Source: Malus domestica
Lineage: Eukaryota; Streptophyta; Magnoliopsida; Rosales; Rosaceae
DNA length: 64,000 nt
Direction: 5' to 3'
Assembly: GCF_042453785.1 (NCBI RefSeq)
Contig: NC_091665.1
Location: forward strand, 9,805,501 to 9,869,500
Made by a program: the position numbers and the translations under genes. The notes under the pieces are model-generated. The model made no database searches. It was not told the DNA's origin and saw nothing but the letters and a program-made list of their open reading frames with translations. How positions within the stretch are numbered: the first letter of the stretch is position 1; the number at the start of each line of letters is the position of its first letter. Below, piece by piece: positions 54,440 to 64,000 of this stretch.

Positions 54440-56471
54440 TTAGTCATTATCCTCTTTTCCATAGTCGTATACTATCTCAATCTGCATTAAACAACAAATA
54501 CCACCATGGTTAAACCCGTTCCAGGTGCAGTATTGTTCCAGGAGGGAATAGCATGATAAACAGGAACAATGCAAAGCCAAGAATTTTTTTAAAAAGTAAG
54601 TAACTTTCTACTTGCAATAGGAAGCCACCATTTTGTTGGAGACTGACAATAGTAATATTAAACCAAAAAAATCGTAATTAAGAAAACAAATTAGTGCTCT
54701 AAAGGATCCTTTAAAACTTGACCAATAACAGTATTCTATCTTTCTGAATGAAATAAAGAATGATGGTAGAACGTCAGTTAAAACAAATTAGTAGGTAACT
54801 AAGAAAACTCTCAAGGATCCATTTTTTAAGACTGGGCAATAACTGTACTCTTATCTTCCTGAATGAAATAAAGGATGATGATAAAACGTAAAAAATAAAA
54901 GCAAAAAGTCATGCAAGACAAATTAAACTCTTAGTTTTGAGTACTCATCTAGAAATGATAATTATGCCAGCTATTATACGACTGTAACATATGAGAATAC
55001 TTGTCCAATTCCACTTGTGCCCTCTGATTAGAAAACAAATGCATGACTAGTTTACTAGCCACAAAGTAAACATAAAACACAACACAACAAGTGAATCAAA
55101 AGCAAGTAAGAAAATGATTGAAAACAAATGTAGATATCCTCAAAATAGATGTGAACAAGTAATACTCAAAAGAACAATGATAAACTGAAGAATGAGTTGT
55201 AATAAAATTACCCCAGCCGGTGGAGTAGGATTCCGGTGAAACTTTGAACCACCGGGGGCCCAAGGAACTGCACAGACAAGATGGAGAGAGGAGAAGATGA
55301 GACCATATATAAAAACCATTAGTAAAAACATAATCTGGGAAACACATGGATTAATTAAGTAAAACAATGATAGACCAAACCTATTAGAATTTACAAAAGC
55401 AAACTCTCAATTCAAGTTTTTATCAATATACAAATGAGAACAAAAATATGGCTTTAGGGATAGGTTAATAGGGTGCCACAATATTGATTCCAAAAAAATA
55501 AATAATTAATATGAGCACCAAGCTAATCAGAGACAGACATAGACCACCATAGAGAAGCACTGATGAGTTTGTTGATCATCCAAGATAATTTCTCGAGCAT
55601 AAGGTAGCTTAAACGCGCTAAGAAAATTTGAGGTGAGGTTGAAACCCCATCAAATCTAGAATGAATGCCAGTTCCAAAATCCTCTCTCCCTAAACTAGTA
55701 CCCATATTAAAAGCTTAAAAGACATTAGAGCTTACAGCAAAAAATGAGGTCCAGAACATCAAACAAGAAACACAGAACCTATATGCCTGGAATTTTATAT
55801 AAGCTGTTCCCATGCCTTCCAATTGAGGGCAAGAGCAATGAATTTATGCAAGTAAAATGGGCATTTTATGAAAGGGATTGTACCAATGTAAGGATCAGGA
55901 TGGCGCCACTTATTGTAAGTGGCTTCGGCATTCGCTATGAGTCTATCAACGGTGTCAGGATCTTCCTGTAAATCCACACCAATCAAACAATCAAACCATC
56001 AATCAAAAGGGTACCTTAATTCATCAGCAAAGCAATCAAAAGGGTACATTTATTCAATAACTGAAAATGCAGCCAAGCTAAAAAATTCAAATTTTGAAAC
56101 TAAATGTGAAAAATTCAAAAGAAATCGAATCGAAACAAAAACAATAACAACAAAAATTGGGGAAACTGAATAAAAGGGAAGAGACCAACCACATGTTTGT
56201 TGGTTTCGAACCTCTCACGGAGGGCATCAGCCTGAAAAAACAAAAATAATCAGAAAGCGATTGAAATCGAATGTATGCAATGGTTGATGGATGGTTGTGA
56301 TTGAATAATGAAGATTGTAAAGGGGGGCGCAGCGAGTACATCTGGGTAGAAGAGGTGGCGGTGAACGGCCCAGTTGAGAGTGTCTCTGAGGGCTCGCCTG
56401 TAGAGGATCCGAACCTTCTCCTTCTGAGCTGCTCGACGAGCCACGTACGCTGCTGTTGACACTCCGCTCAT
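54440..56471 (-). CDS. NDUFB9: NADH dehydrogenase 1 beta subcomplex subunit 9 (B22)
   Basis: This is an accessory subunit of mitochondrial complex I of the LYR family, which docks an acyl-carrier protein on the distal membrane arm. Exons from the 5' end: 56471-56340, 56231-56190, 55965-55884, 55267-55212, 54481-54440. All are GT-AG and in phase, giving 117 aa, the usual plant length. The LYR motif is at residues 23-25 in KVRILYRRALRDTLNW. ADALRERFETNKHV and the C-terminal KWRHPDPYIVPWAPGGSKFH follow. There is no cleavable presequence, as usual for this subunit. The start is the first ATG, followed by SGVSTAAYVARRAA as in plant homologues. Identity is firm. Confidence 0.94.
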
Positions 56472-56704
56472 CTCTCTCTCCTCTCTCTCTGCACTCTTCC
56501 TTGTTTCAGGTCTTTCTACAGACGAAATTCGATGACGAACTGACTGGCTGGCACCACGACGTCGTTTCCTTTCTGGGCCGAACGATGTTGACGTAATTGG
56601 GTAGGGCCGGGCCGGGCATATTGTACCAGGAACCGAAACTCGAACCGATCGGTTTGGTTTATTCAGTATTTTCCCGGTTTTCGATATGAAACTGGAGTTC
56701 TATG
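56472..56704. promoter_or_regulatory. NDUFB9 upstream region
   Basis: Short upstream region with CT-rich leader (GAGAGAGG/CTCTCTC) and TGGGCC-type motifs (TTTCTGGGCCGAACG at 56568). The promoter is bounded by the Harbinger element. Confidence 0.45.
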
Positions 56705-57340
56705 AGAGCAACTCCATCCTTGGTGGTTGCTTGGGGGACAGGCAAAGGGAAAGGGCATGAGGGCCGGTGGATAGGGCTCCAACGTTGGGCAGCCCAAGTG
56801 AAGGTGGGAGCCCGAGGGCCAGGCCCGTGGAGGATTGCCAGCCTTGCAGCCCGAGATGGGTGTGACGTCAGGCTAACGCCAGGCCTGGCGTCGGTCCTTT
56901 TTTTTTTTTTTTTTGTGTCAGGCGCGTGCCCCTCACTCGCGAGTGGGGGCGCTTCAGCCGACAGCTTTACAAGGCATGGGGTTCACGCGCCAGTTTCAGC
57001 AGGTGACAGTTGGGAAGCCACGTGGCTTCCCACGGTCCGTTCGATCTTAATGGCTCTTTAATATGAGCCGTCCGATTTGAAACGGTAATAAAAAAACTGA
57101 TTTAATATCAACCGTTCGATCTGAGATCAACGGTTGATATTAATCTACTTTATAAATTAAAAAAAAAGTTTTAAAATTAAGAAAAGTTACCGTTGTGACA
57201 CGTGGCACAATCTGGAATGTTGGAATTCAATTTTTTTTTAAATCCAATGGCAGAGATTAATTATTTGAATAAAAAAATTTAAAAATTGTAAAAAATCCGA
57301 AAAAAAATATCTGAAAATTAAAAAAAAAATGTTTCTACTT

Positions 57341-57351
57341 TTCTATAAATA
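57341..57351 (+). promoter_or_regulatory. TATA box of Harbinger ORF1
   Basis: TTCTATAAATACC lies about 110 bp before the ATG at 57459, a normal spacing for a plant core promoter plus leader. Confidence 0.5.
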
Positions 57352-57458
57352 CCTTTTCATTATCATCTACCTTACACCATAATTTCATATGTTATCAACT
57401 ACTTTCAATCACATTCCTATCTTTCTCTCAAAGTTTCAATCCAATTTTTTTCAACAAA

Positions 57459-57824
57459 ATGATTACTGATGCAGGTACGAATTGGACGTCTCTTGAAGAT
57501 GTTGCATTGTGTACTAGTTGGGTTGAAGTTACTCATAGTTCGCGTACAGGTAATGAGATGCAGTTGCGAGAAATGTGTAGTCTTATTCATACCAATTATC
57601 TTAAGAAAATGGGTGGGAGTAGAACCAAAGAATCGATGTCTAATCGTTGGAAATTACTTAGTCAATCGTTTACTATTTGGAGAGACGCCTTGGCACAAGC
57701 TAGTAGTAATCTTCGAAGTGGGGAAAATTACGTGGATCAAGAATGGTTGATTTCCCCATCCTCGCTATCTCATCCACTTGGTTTGCAGATGCTCCATATG
57801 CAAGCATCTGTAGCGCAGCAGTAA
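57459..57824 (+). CDS. Harbinger ORF1, SANT/Myb-like DNA-binding protein, truncated
   Basis: The N-terminal 90 or so residues fit the ORF1 protein of PIF/Harbinger transposons, which binds element ends and helps the transposase. Visible blocks are NWTSLEDVALCTSWV, then KESMSNRWKLLSQSF and FTIWRDALAQA. The Trp residues are spaced as in a SANT/Myb fold. After about residue 96 (YVDQEW) the frame runs into antisense transposase sequence, so the native C-terminus is lost. The reading frame is still open, so a short protein could be made. Confidence 0.75.
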   Translation: MITDAGTNWTSLEDVALCTSWVEVTHSSRTGNEMQLREMCSLIHTNYLKKMGGSRTKESMSNRWKLLSQSFTIWRDALAQASSNLRSGENYVDQEWLISPSSLSHPLGLQMLHMQASVAQQ

Positions 57825-58257
57825 TTTTTTGCTCAGGAAGGAAACCCATAGCACCAAAAGCATCATTCTTTTGCACAAAGTAAGAATCATGGTTGCAAAC
57901 AGGAATCATGATTTTGTTGAACAAATGTCGTTCCATTCTAAAACAACGTCTGAAGTACGTATCAGGAAATGCACTATTATGGACAAAATAATTGTCCAAC
58001 AGCTCCACACCCCGTTGTTGCCTGCTTCTATCAAGGTTTTCAGAACGGGTGGGCCTGTATATCTAAGCCACAGCTTGGATGACTCGACGGGAATGTGAGT
58101 CTCTGGCCATTCTTGCTTCGTCATCTCTCCTTCTCTGCTCTTCATCCTCTTCCTTCTCATTTTGGGCTATATGGAGATTGAACATTCCTTCAGATTGGTT
58201 AAACAATTCTTCCTCTTCTTTATCGATTTCCCACATCATGCTTGAAGAAGAAGACAC
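57745..58257 (-). pseudogene. HARBI1-like transposase N-terminal fragment
   Basis: On the minus strand the start MSSSSSMMWEIDKEEEELFN is followed by an acidic/arginine-rich region (DEEQRRRDDEARMARDS). A stop then follows after RVIQAVA. The same frame resumes with VELLDNYFVHNSAFPDTYFR, FRMERHLFNKI and ends near RMGKSTIL. These are the N-terminal and helix-turn-helix parts of ALP1/HARBI1-type transposases. The DDE catalytic domain is absent. Confidence 0.75.
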
Positions 58258-59325
58258 TGTAAGTAGAAACTAAGAATAATGATATAGATTTTGATTTGGT
58301 GAAGAAGGAAGCAGAAACTATGAATAGTGATAGAGATATTGAAAAAATTGGTGTGAGATTTAAAAGGATGGATGATGGATTATATGGAGGATTCTGAAAT
58401 GATTAGGTCGTCATTCGTTAAAAATCTGATCGAAATCTGTCCTAAAAGATTATGAAAAGATAATGACATGTGGCACAACGGCATTGGATAAAAATCTTAT
58501 TGAAATCCATCACCAATAATTATTTTTTCGGATAATGACACGTGGCGCAACGAGAACGATTTAAAATCTGATCGAAATCTATCCTCAAAGATTCTGAAAA
58601 GATAACGACACGTGGCACGATGACATTGGATAAAAATCTTATCGAAATCTATGACCAATAATAGTCGTTTTGGGTAAATGACACGTGGCGCAACGAGAAC
58701 GATTTAAAATATCTTATCCGAAATTACAAATAAATTTATTTAGTATTATTTTGTAAAAAAAATAATTAATAATATTTTATTGCCTATTGCCACAGCTATT
58801 CAAGTGCAATGGTGGAGATGCAAAAGGTAGTTACTATTCATTAAGGCAGTTACTGTTCACATGGTGGATTGAATAGTGGATTGCCTGGGGGGAGGGCTCC
58901 AAGGGTGGAGTTGCTCTGATTAACTGATTTGGGGGCCATCTTTTTTTTTTTTGGAAAACTAGAGATGTATTAACCAGGGCAAAAGAAGCCAAGGAGAACA
59001 ACAAAAGCTAAACAAGAGGCTAACAAGCAAAAAACAAACCGGAAGTGCAAGGGGTAAGAAGATCGGACACTCAAAACAACCTCAAAGTGTTCCCCCTTGT
59101 ACCACCAACACCAACTTAAGGCGGACAAGGTAAGCCATCCTTATTCAGCACATGTACCAGTGAAGATGGGGGCCTAGCAACCCAAGACACGTCACACATC
59201 TCCACACAACTACACGATGCCAAATGGTCCGCCGCCAAATTGGCTAATCTTGGAATCCAAGACCAGCGACAGTCTTGAAAGGCTTCCCCAAGCTTTAAAC
59301 ACCTCGCTAAAATGGGAAATGCCTC

Positions 59326-59655
59326 CTATTTGCCATCAAAGAGAGATCTCCGCAGACATGAAATAGATTGTTGAGAATCAGATTCAAGAACAACATGAGT
59401 TTGACCCAACTCACAACCATACTGCACAGCCACCACTTCAGCATCGGCTACAGAAGACACACAGAGGCTTTTTCTGGTAATGTTAAGGAAATTACCGAAA
59501 GAATCCTGAATTATAACTCCTGCATAACCACCCCTGGTGCCTGCATCCCAACTAGCATGCCCATCACTCCGAGAATGCATGTGCACACTGCGGACCGAGA
59601 AAGACGTCATGGCAGCAAGGAAACCAGCTACACTCGTGGAAATATTGGAAACCAC
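59326..59655 (-). pseudogene. L1 RNase H domain
   Basis: Catalytic-type residues are visible in order: HASWDAGTRGGYAGVI (Asp), VADAEVVAVQYG (Glu) and VVLESDSQQ (Asp). It is the C-terminal domain of a plant L1 ORF2, separated from the rest by frame breaks. Confidence 0.75.
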
Positions 59656-59795
59656 CTGGAACGGGTAATAGGTCTATGTTGGAAGAGGAACCTACACCTA
59701 GCTTTCCAAATATGCCAACAAGAAAATGCAATGTAAGACATCACCCACTATAAATCCTCCTTCGAGTGAGCATGAGCCTGAAAGAGAGCAAGAAG

Positions 59796-60218
59796 CTAAT
59801 TGCCCCACGAAGTAATGGCATTCCTGTCAACCCGATAAGTTAAAGCTCCCCCAAACCAAATAGCCGTAACCCAGAGACATAGGAGAAAGAGGTGCTCAAT
59901 CGACTCATCATGGTTATGACATAAAGGGCAAGTTGGTGAAGATGATGATTTTCGATGATAAAGAGCTACCATCGTGGGCAGGGCACCAAGCAAAGTCTTC
60001 CACATGAAACAACGAAGTTTAGGGGGAGTATGGAGCTTCCACACCCACTTCCATAAAATTGCTGTAATAGTGACAATCGAGGAGGAGGCACGAGGAAGCC
60101 TAGGAAAGACCTGGGAATGCTTCCAATGATAACCTGACGTGACAGAATAAACACCTTTTGAAGCAAGAGACCAAACCAACCTGTCCCGCATCTTGGAATC
60201 ACAAATTTGGGTTGCCAA
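59796..60218 (-). pseudogene. L1 ORF2 zf-RVT region
   Basis: Blocks DRLVWSLASKGVYSVTSGY, WKWVWKLHTPPKLRCFMWK and CPLCHNHDESIEHLFLLC match the zinc-binding segment found downstream of plant LINE reverse transcriptases. Confidence 0.75.
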
Positions 60219-60856
60219 AATAGCATTAACCTCCTAAACTGAAATAAACAGTCGAATAAACTCAATATTCCAAACCCAGTGTCTGGATCAAATAAAGAAT
60301 CCACAATAGTATTTCAGCTAACCTGCACCTCTTTGGAAAGGATAGGGTGAGCATGAGGAAGTGAGGGTAACCAACGATCCCGCTAGAGGCGAATCTCCCA
60401 ACCACTCATAACTTGCCAATGAGAGCCTTGAAGCAACAAGTCACGACCCATAAGTAAACTCGACCAACCCCAGGAAGCTCGTCATCCCCGCTTGGCATCC
60501 AAAAAAGAACAGTAAGGGAAATAACAAGCCTTCAACACCCTTGCCTATAGTGACTCAGGTTCCCGCAGTAAACGCCAACATTGTTTCGCTAACAAGGCAT
60601 CATTAAACTCCATAAAACTTTAGAAACCCATCCCCTCCCCCCCTGAGCCTTCAGAAGTCTGAGAATATCCCGAGAAACCCAATGTATATGCCGCTCCCCT
60701 GGATCAGGTCCCCACCAAAAAGTCGAAAGCAAGGATTTCATTTCTTTACAAATAGTCTCAGGAAACTTAAAACGGGTTCATCGAATAAGCCGGGATCGCT
60801 TAAATGACCACCTTAATCAAAACCTCCCTCCCAGCCTATGAGAAAAGAGCATGCTT

Positions 60857-61258
60857 TCATCCCTGAATTTTGCTCAAAATCCTATCATTGACATAAGCGA
60901 GACCCTTGGATTTGGATCTACCCCACATTTCAGGCACACCAAGATAAGTCCCCGGATCATCCACAAGTGGCATTCCCAAAATACCACCAAGCTCCTCAGC
61001 TAAAACAACAGGAACATTCGTACCAAAGAAGACACTCGACTTATTAAGATTAACCAATTGTCCCAATGCGTCACAATATACCTTCATTAATTTCACCAAA
61101 TTACGACAGTTCACCTGATCCGCTTTAAGAAAGATGAGGGTATCATCTGCAAAGAAAATATGCGAAATAGTAGGCCCATGCTGATTAAGCTGAACACCAG
61201 AAAGTTCACATTGAGCACACGTCTGCGAGATGAGTAACGAAAAGACCTCAATAACCAA
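60857..61258 (-). pseudogene. L1 reverse transcriptase fragment
   Basis: The catalytic box HIFFADDTLIF is present, followed by LNKSSVFFGTNV and LPLVDD-like MPLVDDPGTYLGVP. Only the C-terminal palm/thumb part lies here; the fingers and endonuclease are missing upstream of the inversion point. Confidence 0.8.
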
Positions 61259-61310
61259 AAGAAAAGGATAAGGTGATAAAGGATCTCCCTAACATAAACC
61301 CCTTGATAGG

Positions 61311-61800
61311 GAAAATTCTACAACTGGAGTTAGTTCCTTTTTGGGTTCAGATTCATGGTCTTCCACTGAATCTCAGCTTGGAGACTAACGTTCGATCACT
61401 TGCTTAGGAGATTGGCGAATTTTTAAACTTTGAGAATCCATCTCTCGCTAGGGGTTTCCTACAAGTTAAAGTAATGGTTAATACCCTGAATCCTTTGGTC
61501 ACCGGGTGTTGGTTACCCCGAGAAAATAATGATGCAACGTGGATCAAGTTTTGTTATGAACGTTTACAGGATTACTGTTACCGGTGTGGAAGAATTGGTC
61601 ATGATAATAATGAATGTTCTTTTGAGCCTATGAAAGGTGGAATGGCAGGATATGGTGATTCTCGGACGACGCCTATTCGAGACATCACGGACAACGTTCG
61701 TAACTTACTTGTCAGTACTAGGGAGCACCGACGAGCTGGAGTACGACGAAGTGGAGTGCAGTGTATTGGAATGAGTCACATTAAGTAGCTGCAGGGTGAC
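61311..61800 (+). mobile_element. Inverted 5' piece of the L1 LINE
   Basis: This part is on the plus strand, head-to-head with the rest of the LINE. It encodes part of an L1 ORF1 and ends within 100 bp after its zinc knuckle. Such a 5' inversion is the usual result of twin priming during L1 insertion. Confidence 0.6.
61474..61788 (+). pseudogene. L1 ORF1 fragment with CCHC zinc knuckle
   Basis: The block TWIKFCYERLQDYCYRCGRI is followed by GHDNNEC, a CX2CX4HX4C knuckle of the zf-CCHC_4 type common in plant LINE ORF1 proteins. Upstream in the same strand FWVQIHGLP is visible near 61340, as in DUF4283 proteins, followed by a stop. It is a fragment without its own start. Confidence 0.7.
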
Positions 61801-63298
61801 CAAAGTTTGACTACTGGTACTTACAGTGGTCCTCATTTCCCCTGTGGGACTAATAGGGGTAATTCAACATATAGGCACTGGTGTAGACGGGATTGCAGAA
61901 CAGGTGACATGGAGAGGTCTCCGGCCCATGAGTTTGGGCTTGATAGGAACCCATCAATGCATTAACATGTCTTTCTTAAGTTCGGGTCGTTGGGATATTT
62001 ACCTAATAACCCATTGGAGACTTTACCTACACAAGTTCCTTATCCAAGAGGGTGGATGGTGCATATGCTAGGTGGCGTATGGTCTTATCTGAGGGAGGAA
62101 TCTATTGTAAGGGTCTATCAACAGGCCCAACCTGTCGTTCCAGCCTTCTATTGTAAGGGTTAATCAATAGTCGTAGAAGGCTGGAACATCAGGTTGGTAC
62201 ACCTTTCTTAAGTACATTTTTTAGTTCGGCATTTCTACGATCAAACCACATTTACAATCATGACACTTATCTCTTTTGAGTATTTGTGTTCATATAGTCT
62301 GGTACCAGTTTGACATACTTATATTCTCACAAATATAATTATTGAGGCCGAACAACGTCGACGAATCATGAACTTCGGAAAAACTAGCAGCCTTGTCTTC
62401 AGGCTCTAGAATCCAAATGCCGAGACGAGTTCCTTCCTCGGTCGAAATCGCAAGACGCAGAAGTCAGCGGTGCACCCAACACACTCAATATTCATTTTAC
62501 TCCTCGGTCAAACTCGGCCAACGAGTTGGCACGCCTCACATTCGACCGAATGATGTAGTTAGCTTATTAATTACTCGGCCTACGCGCCACGTAGGCTAGG
62601 TAGTTTTTAGTGTCAAAACTTTCCCTCATCAATGCTGCAATAAAAAAGACGATTGACAGGGCTTTCGCAACTAAGCTTTCAGCCTATTTCGAAAAATTTA
62701 ATCGCGAGCTAAACTCTTGAGGTGCCTGGGAAGGTAACTCTACCTCTCTAACCGCCAATCATCATGTTTCTCGTGAGATTGATCAAATCCAGCTACCTCA
62801 GAGCCTGTTTTGGATGAGCCCAATCATAATGTATTTCGTCGAAAGCTGTTGCCAATTCCTTTCCAACACTGTTCTCATCCTTTTGTTATCAGTTGCACTT
62901 CCTGGTTCAACACTAGTGCTTCATGCTTTGATGATGCCCAGAGCTTCGCACTGCTACTAGTTGACAATGAATCAGTCCTCATGACCTTTGCACATTCCTT
63001 ATGTGTACCAAGAACACTAGACCTGAAGTAATTTTTTATTTGAGTTCTATTTTAGTAAATTCGGAGGCTATATTCCATTCGCTTACAAATGATAACTATA
63101 GTGCAACTTGAATAATAAATATGAGTGGTTTAGTATCTTGTGGGTAAATTTATGATGAAGGATTTATATAGACGATTCTTCAGAATCACACAGCCATTGA
63201 ATTTATAATGACTCATCTCGAGATTCATGGATTCGGTGGTTGGATCCTCTTGAAAATGTAAAAAGTGTATTTTACCCCTCGAAAACGTAAAAAACGTA
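61801..63298. other. Unassigned, gene-free stretch
   Basis: Contains the hairpin at 62127-62197. A stretch at 62340-62600 has TTCCTCGGTCGAAAT and CTCGGCCAACGAG motifs that may be retroelement leader. I see no gene in it. Confidence 0.45.
62127..62197. repeat. 24-bp-arm inverted repeat (hairpin)
   Basis: The left arm (62127-62150, CCAACCTG...CAGCCTTCTA) pairs with the right arm (62174-62197, TAGAAGGCTG...CAGGTTGG) at 22 of 24 positions around a 23-base loop. Confidence 0.8.
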
Positions 63299-63658
63299 GG
63301 CCTAATTGGATTAATAGTCCCTGTGGTAATAGGGTAGTGGGAAGATAGCCCTTGTGGTGAAAAAAAAAAAAACTAGGATTTAAGCCCCTGTGATAAAGTC
63401 TGTTAGGATTTATGCCCAAAATTGAAATTTTCGTCAAATTTTTATTAATTATTAGCACGTGAGACGCACATATTAGGCTAAAAAAGAACTCTACATACAT
63501 ATATTAGGCTAAAACGGACCTCTCCGTTAATTGTTAACACGTGGGGATGCTAATAATTAACAGAAAGTTGACGAAATTTTCAATTTTGGGCACAAATCCT
63601 AACAGACTTTACTACATGGGCTTAAATTCAAGTTTTTTTTTAATATTATTTATTTATG

Positions 63659-63693
<35 letters not shown>

Positions 63694-63754
63694 TTATCAT
63701 AGGGGGTATCTTTCAACTACCTTGTCACCATGGGAACTATTAATCCAATTAAGC
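63299..63754. mobile_element. Foldback (long inverted repeat) element
   Basis: Both ends read GGCCTAATTGGATTAATAG or GGCTTAATTGGATTAATAG inward. Similarity continues with indels for about 180 bp per arm, including AAGTCTGTTAGGATTT and GCCCAAAATTGAAA in both. The unpaired centre is short. It encodes nothing. Confidence 0.75.
63662..63696. repeat. (ATT)n microsatellite
   Basis: About eleven ATT units inside the right arm of the foldback element. Confidence 0.9.
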
Positions 63755-64000
63755 CAAAAATGTATTGTTTTTCGCGAACATGAAATGTGACATCTCTCCA
63801 TCATTGTTGTTGTAATGACAATACTCTCGAGATTACACGTTTTAATTTGGAATGCCTCCCTCCACTACCCTGCATTGGTAACGGAATTGGATTGACAAAT
63901 GTTAAAAAATTTTGAACGGCAAGTTATTTCGATCTACTCCGAAAGGCATAGTCCTTGGTAACTATCCATCCTCGAGGAGAACACCCTTTCCTAAGCATAT
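63755..64000. other. Right edge of window
   Basis: No feature recognised in this short end piece. Confidence 0.6.

Larger units (their letters stand above)
56705..58917. mobile_element. PIF/Harbinger element, internally deleted
   Basis: Terminal inverted repeats of about 19 bp: AGAGCAACTCCATCCTTGG at the left and AGAGCAACTCCACCCTTGG read from the right. Inside are the two expected genes in convergent orientation: a SANT/Myb-like ORF (+) and the start of a HARBI1-like transposase (-). They collide near 57745, so the transposase catalytic part is missing. Repeats with GACACGTGGC-CAACG (58460-58700) lie near the right end. The 3-bp target duplication could not be fixed. Confidence 0.8.
58941..61310 (-). 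mobile_element. L1-type LINE, 3' part
   Basis: The poly(A) tail appears as 12 T at 58941-58952. Going upstream on the minus strand come an RNase H domain (59655-59326), a zf-RVT-type region (60218-59796) and reverse transcriptase (61258-60857). Several frameshifts and stops separate them. This domain order is that of plant L1 elements with a C-terminal RNase H. Upstream the sequence flips orientation near 61310. Confidence 0.8.

Overview
The window is nuclear DNA of a flowering plant. Genes are split by GT-AG introns, and the spaces between them are packed with plant-type transposons: LTR elements, RTE and L1 LINEs, tRNA-derived SINEs, and hAT, MULE and Harbinger DNA elements. The repeat families, gene structures and AT content suggest a woody rosid, probably Rosaceae (apple/pear tribe). 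That placement is inference from memory; no search was run.

Five host genes can be reconstructed exon by exon. UFD1 (+, 17631-21532, 322 aa) is the Cdc48/p97 cofactor of ubiquitin-dependent degradation. GC1/SDR39U1 (-, 22386-38088, 13 coding exons, 350 aa) is a plastid epimerase-like protein linked to chloroplast division. bTHXm (+, 43509-43808, 99 aa) is a small mitochondrial ribosomal protein. An unnamed four-helix membrane protein (-, 51024-51916, 209 aa) shows an internal repeat. NDUFB9/CIB22 (-, 54440-56471, 117 aa) is a LYR-family complex I subunit with a possible second terminal exon at 53233-53274. From memory, the order UFD1-GC1-bTHXm matches three consecutive Arabidopsis genes (At2g21270-At2g21290). 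It would then be an old linked block, here stretched by transposons. The genes are not an operon; UFD1 and GC1 are convergent, and GC1 and bTHXm are divergent.

Layout. 1-2720: an LTR retroelement end plus a module with an antisense coiled-coil ORF. 2721-10176: a decayed Copia element on the minus strand, split by a younger LTR element (4161-7951) that carries pieces of host genes. 10805-12905: a MULE-like element with a perfect 9-bp target duplication. 13151-15680: a 2.5-kb solo LTR with a perfect 5-bp duplication. 17-38 kb: UFD1 and GC1, the latter with an 11.1-kb intron holding a 10.3-kb chimeric retroelement. 38-43.3 kb: the divergent GC1/bTHXm intergenic region, filled by an LTR fragment and an internally deleted Copia. 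44.8-50.7 kb: a second, 5'-truncated copy of the chimeric retroelement. 51-56.5 kb: two genes. 56.7-64 kb: a deleted Harbinger element, an L1 LINE with an inverted 5' end, and a foldback element.

The most interesting object is the chimera present twice (24237-34529 and 44800-50693). An RTE-clade LINE with an uninterrupted 1052-codon ORF is fused just before its own 3' end to a roughly 4-kb LTR-retroelement module with a conserved antisense 224-aa coiled-coil ORF. The module is followed by a second LINE 3' end with the (TTG)n tail. Copy A is bounded by a target-site duplication of the whole composite, and copy B is truncated at its 5' end exactly as LINE copies are. This suggests that LINE machinery moved a LINE/LTR hybrid. 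A hAT-like element later inserted into copy A only, and copy B preserves the empty site.
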